From: an uncultured Acidobacteriota bacterium
GTDB lineage: Bacteria; Acidobacteriota; Terriglobia; Bryobacterales; Bryobacteraceae
Assembly (NCBI GenBank): GCA_902825945.1
Contig: CADECY010000025.1
Coordinates: forward strand, 1 to 42,657
Direction of reading: 5' to 3'
Length of the DNA stretch: 42,657 nt
Below are positions 1-11,100 of the stretch, piece by piece. The notes below the pieces were generated by a model. The model worked only from the letters and a program-made list of their open reading frames with translations, had not been told where the DNA came from and made no database searches. Made by a program: the position numbers and the translations under genes. The first letter of the stretch is position 1. Every line of letters begins with the position of its first letter.

Positions 1-170
1 GCAGGATCGGGGAGAGGGCCGTGGCGAACCGGCATTACGTGACGGATCTGCAGGCAACGGTGCTGAAGCAGATGGGGCTCGACTACAAGAAGATGAACGT
101 CGTGGTGAACAGCCGGCCGTTCCACATGATCGAAGAAGGGGATGGTCCGATCGAGGCGATCCTTTCCTAG
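1..170 (+). CDS. DUF1501 family protein, C-terminal end only
   Basis: The window opens inside a gene whose last 55 codons are readable from base 3 to the TAG at 168-170. The segment HYVTDLQATVLKQMGLDY followed by a run ending in GPIEAILS matches the conserved C-terminus of DUF1501 proteins, where a (H/Y)HV-DLHAT-LH-LGLDH block is followed by a short beta strand and an (E)IL(S/A) end. DUF1501 proteins are Tat-exported, alkaline-phosphatase-like proteins of unknown activity that in Acidobacteria and Planctomycetes usually lie beside DUF1549/DUF1553 cytochrome-like genes. The start, signal peptide and partner gene are outside the window. The following receptor gene starts 61 bases downstream with its own ribosome binding site. 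Confidence 0.8.
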   Translation, partial: RIGERAVANRHYVTDLQATVLKQMGLDYKKMNVVVNSRPFHMIEEGDGPIEAILS

Positions 171-231
171 CGCGACGGGACCGCCCCAGCGCACGGTGAA
201 CAAACTATACTCGTGAGACAAGGAGCACAAC

Positions 232-3200
232 ATGTCACATCTGGGCCGCGTGTCCATACTCTGTCTGTTCGCCTTCGAACTCGCCGCGCAACGTCAGACG
301 GCATCCGTTTCCGGAATCGTCACCGACGCCTCGAGCTCTCCGATTCCGAGTGCCCGGATCACCGCCAAGAGCCTCGCCACAGGACTCACGCGCACGGTCA
401 CCACCAATGACACTGGCTATTATGCGATCACCGCGTTGCCACCGGGACCGTACTCGATCGCCGCGTCGAAGGAAGGATTCTCGACGGCCGGAGTCCCCGA
501 GATCAACCTCCAGGTGGATCAGAACGCGACGGCGAACCTGCAGTTGCAGGTCGGCGCGGTCAGCGAGTCGATCAGTGTCGTGGGCGAGGTGGCCGCTGTC
601 GATACCAAGAACGCAACCTTGAATACGGTGATCAATAACCAGATGATGACGGATCTGCCCCTGAACGGACGGAACGTCATGCAGCTTCTGCGCGTGACAC
701 CCGGCACACTGAGTGCGAGCGGGACCTTCAATCAGGCGGCGACACGGCCCGAATCCGGTGGCGAACTCATCTCGGCGTCGGGCGGGCGCGGCAATTCGAC
801 GACGTTCGTGATGGACGGCGGCATCCACGAAGATCCGTACACCGAAGTGGCGAACGTGCTGCCGAATCCGGACGCGGTGCAGGAGTTCAGCTATCAGACC
901 AACAACTACGGCGCGAAGTTCGCGGGCCGGGGCGGTGGCGTGGTGAACATCGTGACGCGCTCGGGCACCAACGACCTTCACGCGTCGTTCTTCGAATACG
1001 TGCGCAACGGCGAACTCAATGCCCGCAATTTTTTCGCGCCGCGCAACGACGGCCTCAAGCGGAACCAATACGGCTTCGCGGCCGGCGGCCCAGTCATTCG
1101 CAACAAGACCTTCCTGTTCGGATCCTGGCAAGGGACCCAGATCCGTTCCCTGCCCTCGAGCTTGACCACAACGGCCGCGACAGCCCCACAGCGCAGAGGC
1201 GACTTCTCGAACTTCCTGCCGCGCCAGTTCGTCGATCCCACGAACAACCAGCCGATCCCCGGCAACATCATCCCGACCAGCCGGCTGGATCCGATCGCGC
1301 TGAAGGTGCTCGAGTTCATCCCGGTTTCGACCGAGGCGAGCGGACTCGTTCGCTATCAACGAGCCGACAAGCAGACCGACAATCAGTATCTGGTCCGCCT
1401 GGATCATCACTTCTCCGAGCGCCACCAGATCTCGGGCCGCTACTTCTACGATGAACTCACGATCCCGACGATCATCGATCCCCAGAACCTGTTGACGGCC
1501 GTGGCTGATCGCCGCTGGCAGAGCCAATCCGCCGTGACGGGCTATACGTTCACCGCCAGCCCCACCCTGCTATCGAGCACCACTGTCAGCTACAATCGCG
1601 CGTCGAACATTGCGTTCCAGCCGAAGGGGTTCCCCGGACATCGTGAACTCGGGATCAACGTGCCCGTGCTGTCCGCCGGGTCCACTTTCCGCATGAGCAT
1701 CTCGCAGTACTTCGGCAACTCCTACAACGCGCTCTATCGCGTGCCGCGGAACCAGTACAATCTCCAGCATTCCTGGACCTGGGTCAAGGGCCGCCACGAA
1801 CTCGATTTCGGCATGGACATGCTGCGCGAGCACAGCATCCTCGACCAGGACTTCCTCTCCGACGGGAACTTCACCTTCGGCGGCCGCTTCTCCGGCGACA
1901 ATCTCGCCGACTTCATGCTGGGCAAGCCGAGTGCCTTTTCACAGATCAACACGCTCTACAACAGCCTGTTCCGGAATCTCTACGGCTTGTACCTGCAGGA
2001 CAATTTCAAGGCGACGCGCAGGCTTTCGTTCAGCCTGGGCGTGCGCTGGAATCCGTTCATCCCCTTCACCGATCACGCGGCGCGTCAGATCTCGCAGTTC
2101 AACCCGGCCGCATATGACCAAGGCATTCGATCAAAGCGTTTCCCGACACTGCCGCCGGGCCAGCTCGCCGCCGGCGATCCGGGTGTGCCCGAAGGTGGAG
2201 TCAACGCGGTCTATTCGCTCTTCGATCCGCGTCTCGGCATGGCCTACGACGTTTTTGGAAACGGCAAGACAAGCATTCGCGCGGGCTATGGACGGTTCCA
2301 CGATCAGACTCCCGCGCTCACCTACAATCGCCAGGTGACGTCGCCGCCGAACTCGGTGCGCGTCGACATCAATCCGCCGTTCTCGACCCAGGATCCGTAT
2401 CGCGGCGCGGTGAATCCGTTTCCCGTGACGAGGCCCATCGCCGCGACGCAGGTCTTCCCGATGCCGTTCCTCATCGTTGGCTTCACTCCGGATTTCACCT
2501 ATCCGAACATCCACCAGTGGAACGTGACGATCGAGCAGAGCCTGCCCAAACAGTTCATCCTGCGAACGACCTATCAAGGTTCGGCCGGACGCCGGCTGTT
2601 CCATGCCGCTGAACTGAACGCCGCGGTCTACCGGCCGGGCGCTACGATCGCCAACACCGATTCCCGGCGTCCGCGCCGCGAGTTCACCCAGGTCACCTAC
2701 GCGGGCACCTACGGCCGTTCGAACTACCACGCACTCGTGGTCAGCATGGAGCGGCGATTTTCCGGCGGTCTGACTTTCCTGGCCGGTTATAGCTGGCAGA
2801 AGAGTCTCGACATCCTCTCGAATACGGCCTTCGAAGGCAACGGCAACACATACCCGTACGATTCGATCAACAAGGACTACGGTCCATCGGCGTTCGATCG
2901 CCGCGGCCGCTTCACCGGATCGTTCAACTACATCCTGCCGTTCAAGCCACGGACCACCGCGCTAAAGCTGATCGCGGGCGGATGGCAGGCCAACGGAATC
3001 GTGGCGCTGCAGACCGGCGGTCCGCTGACCATCAGCAACGGGGTCGATATTTCGTTCACGGGAATCGGCCAGGATCGAGTCGATATCATCGGGAATCCCG
3101 CGCTCGAAAACAGCCGGACGCGCGGCGAACAGATCCTGCGCTGGTTCAACACGGCCGCGTTCCGCGAGCCCGCTCCGGGAACGTTCGGAACCATCGGCCG

Positions 3201-3432
3201 CAACACGATGCGCGGCCCCGGACAGGTCTCGACGGACTTCTCCGCGTTCAAGCAGTTCGCCATGCCATTCTCGGAAAAGCACAAGATCGAGTTCCGCGCG
3301 GAATTCTTCAATATCATCAACCGCGTAAACCTAGGCAATCCGAACACCTCGCGCATCAATGGGCTGTTCGGACGGATCACGTCGGCGGGCGATCCGCGAA
3401 TTCTGCAGTTCGGGCTTCGCTACTCGTTCTGA
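232..3432 (+). CDS. Oar-like TonB-dependent receptor
   Basis: A 1066-residue outer-membrane protein. Residues 1-20 are a signal peptide ending near AAQ; about 24-105 form a carboxypeptidase-regulatory (Ig-like) domain ([19 protein letters not shown] onward); about 125-240 are the plug, with the typical LPLNGRN segment, a VMDGG segment and [17 protein letters not shown]; the rest is a 22-strand-type barrel ending in the aromatic QFGLRYSF. Such receptors use TonB energy to bring in large substrates, often sugars or peptides; the ligand here cannot be read. ATG at 232 is chosen because AAGGAG lies at 220-225, six bases upstream. It ends only 10 bases from the convergent receptor on the other strand. 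Confidence 0.93.
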   Translation: MSHLGRVSILCLFAFELAAQRQTASVSGIVTDASSSPIPSARITAKSLATGLTRTVTTNDTGYYAITALPPGPYSIAASKEGFSTAGVPEINLQVDQNATANLQLQVGAVSESISVVGEVAAVDTKNATLNTVINNQMMTDLPLNGRNVMQLLRVTPGTLSASGTFNQAATRPESGGELISASGGRGNSTTFVMDGGIHEDPYTEVANVLPNPDAVQEFSYQTNNYGAKFAGRGGGVVNIVTRSGTNDLHASFFEYVRNGELNARNFFAPRNDGLKRNQYGFAAGGPVIRNKTFLFGSWQGTQIRSLPSSLTTTAATAPQRRGDFSNFLPRQFVDPTNNQPIPGNIIPTSRLDPIALKVLEFIPVSTEASGLVRYQRADKQTDNQYLVRLDHHFSERHQISGRYFYDELTIPTIIDPQNLLTAVADRRWQSQSAVTGYTFTASPTLLSSTTVSYNRASNIAFQPKGFPGHRELGINVPVLSAGSTFRMSISQYFGNSYNALYRVPRNQYNLQHSWTWVKGRHELDFGMDMLREHSILDQDFLSDGNFTFGGRFSGDNLADFMLGKPSAFSQINTLYNSLFRNLYGLYLQDNFKATRRLSFSLGVRWNPFIPFTDHAARQISQFNPAAYDQGIRSKRFPTLPPGQLAAGDPGVPEGGVNAVYSLFDPRLGMAYDVFGNGKTSIRAGYGRFHDQTPALTYNRQVTSPPNSVRVDINPPFSTQDPYRGAVNPFPVTRPIAATQVFPMPFLIVGFTPDFTYPNIHQWNVTIEQSLPKQFILRTTYQGSAGRRLFHAAELNAAVYRPGATIANTDSRRPRREFTQVTYAGTYGRSNYHALVVSMERRFSGGLTFLAGYSWQKSLDILSNTAFEGNGNTYPYDSINKDYGPSAFDRRGRFTGSFNYILPFKPRTTALKLIAGGWQANGIVALQTGGPLTISNGVDISFTGIGQDRVDIIGNPALENSRTRGEQILRWFNTAAFREPAPGTFGTIGRNTMRGPGQVSTDFSAFKQFAMPFSEKHKIEFRAEFFNIINRVNLGNPNTSRINGLFGRITSAGDPRILQFGLRYSF

Positions 3433-3442
3433 GCGGCGGATC

Positions 3443-6400
3443 TCAAAACACCAGCTTCAAACTCATCTGACTCACGCGCGCGGCACCCGCCGAAGCGACG
3501 ATGCCGAATTGCGGCGTCCCGAGCACCGATCCCGGCTGTCCGAAATTGGTGCGGTTGAAAAAGTTGAAGAACTCGGCGCGATACTCGATGCGGGTGCCCT
3601 CGCGAATCGTAAAGGCCTTCTTGAGATTCAGGTCGACATTCGCCAAGCCCGGCATGATCAGCGTTCGCGTCTCTTCGCTGCCGAATGTGTAGAGCGGAGC
3701 GAGCGCGAAGGCGTCAGTATCGAACCAGCGATTGATCGACTTTTGGCCGCCCTGCAGATTTCCCTCGCGGATCCGGTTGGGGCGTTGATCGCTTCCAGTG
3801 TTCACGCGCGCGGCACCGCCCTGCACGGTCACGGCGAACGCTCCGCCGGATTGCGCGGTGACGATCGAGCTCATCTGCCAACCGCCAATCACGTAGTCGA
3901 GCGCCTTGCTCGCGTTGACGAACTTGCGTCCCTTGCCGAACGGAAGTTCGTAGACCGCACTCGTCGTGAATACGTGCTTGCGATGCGATGCCGACAAGCC
4001 GCGTTGCGCGAGGTTCAGGTACGTCTGTGAGACGGCGCCGCCCGTCGGATTGCCGGCAACCGAGGAGAATGCCTGATCGATGCTGCGCGAAAACGTGTAG
4101 GAACTCAGCACCGTGAGTCCATCGGAGAACCGCCGCGTGTACTTGAGTGAACCCGCGTTGTAAAAGCTCTTCGAATCCGACCGCACTTCGGTCAGCACGC
4201 CGTATTGCGGGAAGCGGCGCCGGGGCTGAATCGCACCCGGGCCCGCGGGCGCGTCGTTCGCGTTGACGCCACGATCTCCCCCAAGCGCGAAATTGCCGGA
4301 GTAGCCGATCTCGATCGAATCGTTCGCGCCGAGTTGTTGCGCGACGTGGAACGAGCGGAGCTGCGAATAGCCGACGCCGAAATCACGAGAGAGCGAACCG
4401 TAGTTGGGCGGCGGAGGCGTGCCCGCCGAGGCGCGGGGAAACGGATTGTCCCAAGTGATGGCCGGCGCGCCGGGATTCGCGATGAACGTGTTGATGATCG
4501 CCCATGGCGGATTGCTGCCCAACCGGAAAAGGGCGAGGTTCATCGTGAAGTTGTAGTAGATGCCGTATCCACCGCGAATCACGGTGCGGTCGTTCGAGAA
4601 CGGGCGCCAGGCGAAGCCGATACGCGGCGCGAAGTTGTTCCAGTCCTTCGGATAGAATGGCGTGCCGGTCTGCATCGGGATCGGCTCGCCACGCGCGAAA
4701 TCGAATCCGGTCACTTCGCCTCGCGCATCATGCACGGGGGTGCTCGGTTCGTATCGCAGCCCGAGCGACAACGTCAGCTTCGGAGAGACGCGCCAGTCGT
4801 CTTGGGCGAACATCCCGATGCGGTGATTGCGCATGCGGATCGTCCAGGCGCGGCTGCCGACGACGCTCTGTTGAGGAAGGCCGAGCAAAAAGTCCGCGAC
4901 CGACAGGCGCGACCCCACGGGATTGGTGTTCTCGAAGTTGAACTGGCCGCGGACGGTCAAACCCTGCGTGCGGTCCGACCGGATCTGGCGCACATCGAAG
5001 CCAGCCTTGATCGTGTGCCGGCGCCGGTTGATCGAGACGTTCGACGACAGTTGGTAGAGGTTGTCGGGCTGGATCAACGGATTGTTCGTCATGTCGCCGA
5101 CCGCGGAGTATCCGGCGATCGCGATCCACGGGAATCCGTTCGTCTGGCCCGCGGCGGGGATGCCAGGAATTCCGAGGTCCTGCTGGATACTGTAGTCAGT
5201 GTTCTCGCGCGGATCGGCCTGGAAGATGAAGCTGCGATTGTAGGCAAGGCGTGTTTCCTGCACGATGCTCGGCGTCCAGACGCGCGTGTATCCGGTGACG
5301 ACGTTGTACGCTTTGAGTCCGGTGCGGCGGAAGAAGCCGGGGAAGAACTCGGGGTCGGGACGGTCGCGATTGTCGTAGGCGCCGCGTGCGAACAGTGTGT
5401 CCTTGGTGGAGAAGCGGTGATCGATGCGGTGAATGGTCGAGTCGCTGTCGGTCAGAACCGGCGCGAGGATCTCGTAGTTGAACACCTGTCCGGGTTTGTT
5501 CACCCGCGGGAAGTACCTCAGAATGTTTTGGGACGGGCGGGTGATGCGGGCGGCCGGGACGATGTTTCCCGCGAACGGCTGTCCGTTGGTGGGATCGATG
5601 ATCGCTCCCGTGAAGGGCGCGCCCGCCGCGGTGCGGGTCATGTTGCCGCCGCGCTGATCATCGGTGGGCATCGTGAACCGCCCGAACTGTTCCTGCCGGA
5701 TGCGGATACCCTCGTAGTTCGAGAAGAAGAAGGTGCGGTCCTTGCCGTTGTAGAGCTTCGGGATGTACACCGGGCCGCCGATCGTGCCGCCGAACTGATT
5801 CTGCCGCAACTTCGGTTTCGAAGTGGGGAAGAAGCCCCGCGCATCCATCTTGTCGTTACGGAGGAAATTGAACAACGTACCATGAACACTGTTGGTGCCG
5901 GCTTTCGTCACGATGTTGATGTTGGCGCCCGATTGGAAGCCGAATTCGGCCGAGTATGATCCGGCCTGGATCTTGAACTCCTGGATCGCGTCGATCGACG
6001 GATTGAAGGAGTTCCAGTTGTAGAAGCCGACGTTCATCGTCGCGCCGTCGAGGTTCCATTCGTTGTCGGTGTCGCGCGCGCCGTGCGCCCAGACGCCGAC
6101 ACCGCCGGCGAGGAAGTTCTGGAGCGTCGCGCCGCCGGGCACGCCCGACTGAATATTCGGAGTGAGCAGGGCGAGATTGTTGAAGTTGCGCCCATTGAGC
6201 GGAAGTTCGACCACGCGCTTGTTGTCGATCACGTCGCCATAGACCGCGTCCTCGGTGTTGATGATCGGAACGGCCGCCGTGACACTGACTGATTCGGTGA
6301 CGTTGCCCGTCTGCAACGAGGCGTCGAGGCGCGCGGTTTGCGAGACCTGCAGAACCAAGCCGTCGTTCACCTCGGTGCGGAATCCCTGCGCGGAGACCGT

Positions 6401-6631
6401 CACCTGATACGCTCCCACCGGCATGTTCGTCATGATGTAGTTGCCGTCCGGATCGGTCTTGACCTCACGCGTCAGATTGGTGGCAACGGCGCGGGCCTTG
6501 ACGGCGGCTCCGGGAACAACGGCTCCCGAGGCATCCTTGACGGTGCCCACGATCGTTCCGGTGTTCGTTTGCGCGACTGCGGTCAAGAGCGCCGCGAAGG
6601 CGAGTGCCAGACGCGCGGCTTGTCGATGCAT
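3443..6631 (-). CDS. Oar-like TonB-dependent receptor
   Basis: A 1062-residue receptor of the same architecture as its convergent neighbour: signal peptide MHRQAARLALAFAALLTAVA, regulatory Ig-like domain from about residue 25 (GTIVGTVKDASGAVVPGAA), plug with VVELPLNGRNFNNLALL and a GANINIVTKAGTNSVHGT segment, and a barrel ending in SQMSLKLVF. A longer frame is open up to 6811, but the ATG at 6631 is preferred: GGAGG lies eight bases upstream (6640-6644), the signal peptide begins there, and the longer version would overlap the divergent haloperoxidase start at 6753. The substrate is unknown. The two receptors (232-3432 and this one) are clearly related but not near-identical in the segments compared. 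Confidence 0.93.
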   Translation of the reverse strand: MHRQAARLALAFAALLTAVAQTNTGTIVGTVKDASGAVVPGAAVKARAVATNLTREVKTDPDGNYIMTNMPVGAYQVTVSAQGFRTEVNDGLVLQVSQTARLDASLQTGNVTESVSVTAAVPIINTEDAVYGDVIDNKRVVELPLNGRNFNNLALLTPNIQSGVPGGATLQNFLAGGVGVWAHGARDTDNEWNLDGATMNVGFYNWNSFNPSIDAIQEFKIQAGSYSAEFGFQSGANINIVTKAGTNSVHGTLFNFLRNDKMDARGFFPTSKPKLRQNQFGGTIGGPVYIPKLYNGKDRTFFFSNYEGIRIRQEQFGRFTMPTDDQRGGNMTRTAAGAPFTGAIIDPTNGQPFAGNIVPAARITRPSQNILRYFPRVNKPGQVFNYEILAPVLTDSDSTIHRIDHRFSTKDTLFARGAYDNRDRPDPEFFPGFFRRTGLKAYNVVTGYTRVWTPSIVQETRLAYNRSFIFQADPRENTDYSIQQDLGIPGIPAAGQTNGFPWIAIAGYSAVGDMTNNPLIQPDNLYQLSSNVSINRRRHTIKAGFDVRQIRSDRTQGLTVRGQFNFENTNPVGSRLSVADFLLGLPQQSVVGSRAWTIRMRNHRIGMFAQDDWRVSPKLTLSLGLRYEPSTPVHDARGEVTGFDFARGEPIPMQTGTPFYPKDWNNFAPRIGFAWRPFSNDRTVIRGGYGIYYNFTMNLALFRLGSNPPWAIINTFIANPGAPAITWDNPFPRASAGTPPPPNYGSLSRDFGVGYSQLRSFHVAQQLGANDSIEIGYSGNFALGGDRGVNANDAPAGPGAIQPRRRFPQYGVLTEVRSDSKSFYNAGSLKYTRRFSDGLTVLSSYTFSRSIDQAFSSVAGNPTGGAVSQTYLNLAQRGLSASHRKHVFTTSAVYELPFGKGRKFVNASKALDYVIGGWQMSSIVTAQSGGAFAVTVQGGAARVNTGSDQRPNRIREGNLQGGQKSINRWFDTDAFALAPLYTFGSEETRTLIMPGLANVDLNLKKAFTIREGTRIEYRAEFFNFFNRTNFGQPGSVLGTPQFGIVASAGAARVSQMSLKLVF

Positions 6632-6752
6632 CCTGGTATCCTCCAACTGAGATTCTGTATTCAGGAGCCTATCACAAAGGGATTCCGGCCGCCCAGGCGT
6701 TATATTGGTAATGCTCGCCAGCCAGAGTGCTGGCACGGAGAGATAGGAGAAC

Positions 6753-8105
6753 ATGAAGAACCTGATCGTCGAATGGAATGAATTGGCCTTGGAGGCGATT
6801 CGCAAGATCAAGCCAGGACCCCCGATGGCAGCCCGCTCCCTCGGGATTGTCTACAAGGCGATCTTCGACGCGTGGGCGGCATACGACAACGTGGCCAAGC
6901 CCGTGAAGAGCCCGGTTCCGAGACGTCCCGTCGCACAGCGGACGCTTGCCAACAAGGAGAAGGCCGTCAGCATGGCTGCTTATCGAGCCTTGACGCATCA
7001 GTTCCCATCGGCCGAGCCGAGCTTCGCGGCGAAACTGACTGCGATGGGGCTCAATCCCGGCGATAACGGCGTCAACGTCAACACGCCGGTGGGCGTGGGC
7101 AATGTGGCCTCGAGCGCGGTTCTCGGTTTTCACGATACCGACAACTCGAATCAGGTGGGAGGCTACGCGGACACCAGCGGGTACGTCCCGGCCAATCCAG
7201 CGATGAGCCCGCTGTTCCCGGCGGCGGTGGACGCGATTCCATTTCCCAGCCGTTGGCAGCCGCTGACCTACCTGACCCCGGACAAGATTCCTGCCACTCC
7301 GAAATTCATCGCGCCGCACTGGGGAAACGTGAAGCCTTTCGCGTTGACCTCGGGTAGCCAGTTCCGCCCAAGCCCTCCGCAGCTTCTCACCTCGCAAGGC
7401 TTCCTCGATCAGGCCCGCCACGTCGTGGAAGTGCAGGCAAAGCTGACGCCGGTGCAGAAGGTGATCGCGGAGTATTGGGCCGACGGTCCGAACTCGGAGC
7501 TGCCGCCCGGACATTGGACCTTGATGACCGCCTTTGTCGTGGAGCGAGACACCCTCGATCTCGATGCCGCGGTGAAGGTGTTCTTCGCGGTGAGCAGCGC
7601 GATCGCCGACGCCGCCATCGCGACGTGGGAAGCCAAGCGCTTCTACGACTACGTGCGTCCGATCACCGCGATCCGGCACTTGTTCCGCGGCAAGACGATC
7701 GAGGCGTGGGGCGGACCCGGAATGGGAACCGTGAGCATGGACGGATCGGCTTGGCGGACCTTCCAGGTTCCGACGTTCCCCACTCCTCCGTTCCCGGAAT
7801 TCACTTCGGGCCATAGCGGCTTCAGCATGGCGGGCGCAACCGTTCTGCGCCGTTTCACCGGGAGTGACCGTTTCGGCTACTTCTACGCGCAGACGAAAGA
7901 GCTGGCCGCCGATCCCACGGTTCCGGTCACGAACATCGCGATGCGTTGGGAGACGTTCACCTCGGCCGCCTTCGAGGCGGGTGAGTCGCGGATCTATGGC
8001 GGCATTCACTTCTACGAAGGCAATGTCGCGGGACTCGAATTGGGGCGGAAAGTGGGCGACATCGCCTACGAGCTTGCCGAGAAGCACTGGCTCGGCACCG
8101 TGTAA
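6753..8105 (+). CDS. Vanadium-dependent haloperoxidase (PAP2 superfamily)
   Basis: A 450-residue protein with the full vanadate-pocket signature of vanadium haloperoxidases. K295 and R302 (KRFYDYVRPITAIRH) are seven residues apart, S352-G353-H354 lie in PEFTSGHSGFSMAGA, and R413 and H419 (SRIYGGIHFYE) are six apart; these spacings equal K353/R360, S402-G403-H404 and R490/H496 of the fungal chloroperoxidase. The reaction is oxidation of a halide by hydrogen peroxide to hypohalous acid; chloride versus bromide preference cannot be read. PAP2 phosphatases share the pocket, but the overall length and the N-terminal helical part favour haloperoxidase. No signal peptide is seen, so cytoplasmic location is likely unless the start is wrong. 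AGGAG at 6745-6749 is close to the ATG. It lies divergent to one receptor and convergent to another. Confidence 0.9.
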   Translation: MKNLIVEWNELALEAIRKIKPGPPMAARSLGIVYKAIFDAWAAYDNVAKPVKSPVPRRPVAQRTLANKEKAVSMAAYRALTHQFPSAEPSFAAKLTAMGLNPGDNGVNVNTPVGVGNVASSAVLGFHDTDNSNQVGGYADTSGYVPANPAMSPLFPAAVDAIPFPSRWQPLTYLTPDKIPATPKFIAPHWGNVKPFALTSGSQFRPSPPQLLTSQGFLDQARHVVEVQAKLTPVQKVIAEYWADGPNSELPPGHWTLMTAFVVERDTLDLDAAVKVFFAVSSAIADAAIATWEAKRFYDYVRPITAIRHLFRGKTIEAWGGPGMGTVSMDGSAWRTFQVPTFPTPPFPEFTSGHSGFSMAGATVLRRFTGSDRFGYFYAQTKELAADPTVPVTNIAMRWETFTSAAFEAGESRIYGGIHFYEGNVAGLELGRKVGDIAYELAEKHWLGTV

Positions 8106-8126
8106 CCGCGGTCGACACGTAACGCT

Positions 8127-8155
8127 TCGCCCGCGCGTCCCGTGCGCGCGGGCGA
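8127..8155. terminator. Hairpin between convergent genes
   Basis: An 11-bp perfect, almost all-GC stem (TCGCCCGCGCG at 8127-8137 pairing with 8145-8155) with a 7-base loop lies in the 67-base gap between the convergent haloperoxidase and the minus-strand receptor. It has no T-tract on either side, so it may act as a bidirectional, tail-less terminator or 3' end stabiliser. The role is inferred from position and stem strength. Confidence 0.5.
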
Positions 8156-8172
8156 GATGGATGTGACCGCGA

Positions 8173-11100
8173 TCAATAGCTGAATCGCAACCCGAACTGG
8201 ATCTGCCGCGGCACGTTCACCTGCAGCAGCCGGATCCTGCCGAAGTCCGCCGACAAGAGATTCGTCTGCGGGCCTCCGAAGATTACGTTGTTGAACGCGT
8301 TGAACAGTTCCGTGCGAAAGTCGAGGGCGTAGCGCTCAGTGAAGCTGATCCGTTTTTCGATGAGCAGATCGAAATTCTTGTTGCCGGGCACGCGGACATC
8401 AGGCTGATTGCGGCTGACGCTGCCGAACGTGAATGGTGCCGAGCGCGCGAACGCTCCCGGATTGAAATAGAGTGCGCCATCGACGAATTCGCGCTTGTCG
8501 AGCTTGGCGGGCTGGCCGGTGGCCGTGGGGCGCTGCGTGCCGCCGAAAGAGTTGGAATCGTTGGGGCCGGTGATCTGCGCCGGTGTTCCGTTGTCCCACG
8601 TGAAGTAGTTCGCAAAGGACCATCCACCCGCGATCCGTGCGAGCACGCCCGAGTTCAAGCGCGGCTTGCCAACGCCGAACGGCAGTTCGTAGCGGAGGCT
8701 CAGGCGGACGACATCGGGAATGTCGTAGAAGGAAAGCGACCGGTCGCACGAGAAGCAGTTGTTGTTCGCGAAGCCACCGGGTCCGAGGAATCCGCCGAAG
8801 TCGCCCACGTTGTCCATCAGCTTCGAGTGTGTCCAGGCGAACAGCAGCGCCAGACCCGCGTCGAAGCGGCGTTCCACGCGCATCTGCATCGCGTGATAAG
8901 TGGAGTGCCCGGCCGGAACTTGGGAACCGGTCATGCCGGTGAACGCAGGGTAGGGGCGGAGGAGCTGCCCGCGTTGCACGGTGGGCCGGCTGAGCGTGGA
9001 AGTCGGGTCGGTGATGAGTCCGGCGAATGGATTCGGAACGGTGGCAACCAACTGTGTGCCGAGCGAGAGCTGCGAATCCGGCAGTTGGTTGAACTGGACA
9101 CCACTCGGCAGCGCGACTCCGGCCGAGCCCGCGTAACCCACCTCGATCACCGATTTCCAAGGGAGCTGGCGCTGCACGTCGAACGACCACTGCGTCTGGT
9201 ACGGAAGGCGCTGGCGCCGAATGGGTCCGCTCACGCCCTGTCCGAGATTGGTTGAAAGTCCGAGCGTGTTTCCGGTCGGTTGGATAAAGCCGCCGGGCAG
9301 GGGGTTCGAAAGATTGAACAGCGGCGTCACGCCATCGGGCTGCGACACGAGCGAAGAGGTGCCGCGCTGGAATCCAAGTGCCGCGTCGGTGTTCGGCGCG
9401 ATGGAAGAGGTGAAGACTCCGAAGCCCGTGCGGATCACGGTTAGCGGATTCAGCTCATAGGCGAGACCGATGCGCGGATCCCAGTTGTTGCGGTCAGCGA
9501 TTTGGGTGCGGCGCCCCAGCCCATTGACTCCGACGAAGCCGGCGCCGCCGAGGATCGGGCCCAGTCCGGGGACTTTGCCATCGAGCGGATTGCGCGACTC
9601 GAGATCGAGGAAGACGTACTTGTCGCCGTCTTCGGTACGTGGCAGTTCGAGCGAATATCGAATTCCCAGCGTGAGCGTCAGGTTGTTGCGCAGCTTCCAT
9701 TCATCTTGGAAAAACCAGGCGTAGTAGGGATGGCGGTGGAGCTCGATCGGGCGCAGTGTGTAGCTGACGCTCGAAACACCGAGGAGCAGATCGGCGAGCC
9801 CGCGGCCCGTGCGCGCGGCGGCGGCTTGCGGATTCGGGCCGTTGGTGAACGCACCTGAAGAGCCGATTCCCAGCGGCGAGGATTGATCGATCGAAACCGG
9901 GAAGCGGCGCGCGTCGAATCCGGTCTTGAACGTGTGGCGCCCGCGCAGGAGCGTCATTGCGGCATTGTACTGCCAGGTGCGCGATTTCACGGCGTTGAAG
10001 CCGGTGCCCGTAACGCCAATCTGTGTGAGTCCGCCAGTGCTGAATACGGGGAAGTACTTCACGCGCTGTCCGTCGACCAAGCTGCGCGGAAGTCCCAGCG
10101 TGGTCTGATCGAAGTCGAGACTGAGCGGAGTGCGATTGGTCTCGCTCTGCGCGAGGGAGAAGTGATGTTGGAAGATCGTTCCGGGGCCCATCGACCAGGT
10201 GTGATTGCCCACGATGTTGATCCCCGGGATGCGGTTCGGTGTTTCGACCGGCGAGGCAAAGTGTCCGAAGACGAGCGGCTGCGCGTTGGTGTTTTCGAAC
10301 CAGTTGTGCCGCACGAAGAAGGAGTGCTTGGCGTTCACCTGATGGTCGACGCGCCAGTCGATGCGATCGCCATCAAGCGCGTTCGCGGCCGCGATGAAGT
10401 AGTTGTTGATGTCGCTTTGGCCGAGTCCGCGCTGGTTCGGGGCCGGATAATACTTCATCACGTTGGTTCCGATCGCATTGATGACGCCGGACGGGATCAC
10501 GTTGCTTGGAAACAGATCGCGGATATAGCGCGTTGTTCCGGCAGGGCGGTCTGGATCGAGGCGAGTGGTGCGGGGATCGTAGATCAGGAACGGAGAACCA
10601 TTGGTGTCGCGCGATTGCGAGAAGTCGCCTACGCGCTCGCGTTCGGTGGGCACGGTTCCGGTGTACGGATTCAGGCTGCGCTGGCGCAAACCTTCGTAGG
10701 CGACGAACCAGAAGGTGCGGTTCTTGCCGTTGTAGAGCTTGGGAATGTAGACGGGGCCGCCGCTGGTGAATCCGAACTGGTTGCGCTTGAAGCTGGGTTT
10801 GCTGGTGAGTCCCGCGCGATTCGAGTTGAAGCCCGCCGCATCGAGCACGCTGTTGCGGAGAAACTCGTGGACGGTGCCGTGGAGCGCGTTGGTGCCTGAC
10901 TTGATCGAAAAGCTCACCACGCCACCGCCCGTGCGCCCGAACTCGGCCGCATAGGGCGAGGTGTTGACCTTGAACTCCTGGATCGAGTCGAGCATCGGCA
11001 TCGCGGAGACTTGGTTGTTGTAGGTCCCGGTGTTGGCCGCGCCGTCGATGAGGATTTCACTCGTCGATCCGCGTCCGCCATTGATGCGGAAGTTGTTCGT

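Noticed and set aside
4205..5959. Long plus-strand frame of 584 codons inside the minus-strand receptor
   Set aside because: Arg/Asp/Val-rich shadow of the receptor coding sequence on the opposite strand; no ribosome binding site or family motif.
6672..8087. Long minus-strand frame of 471 codons over the haloperoxidase
   Set aside because: Antisense shadow; the plus-strand frame carries the full haloperoxidase signature.
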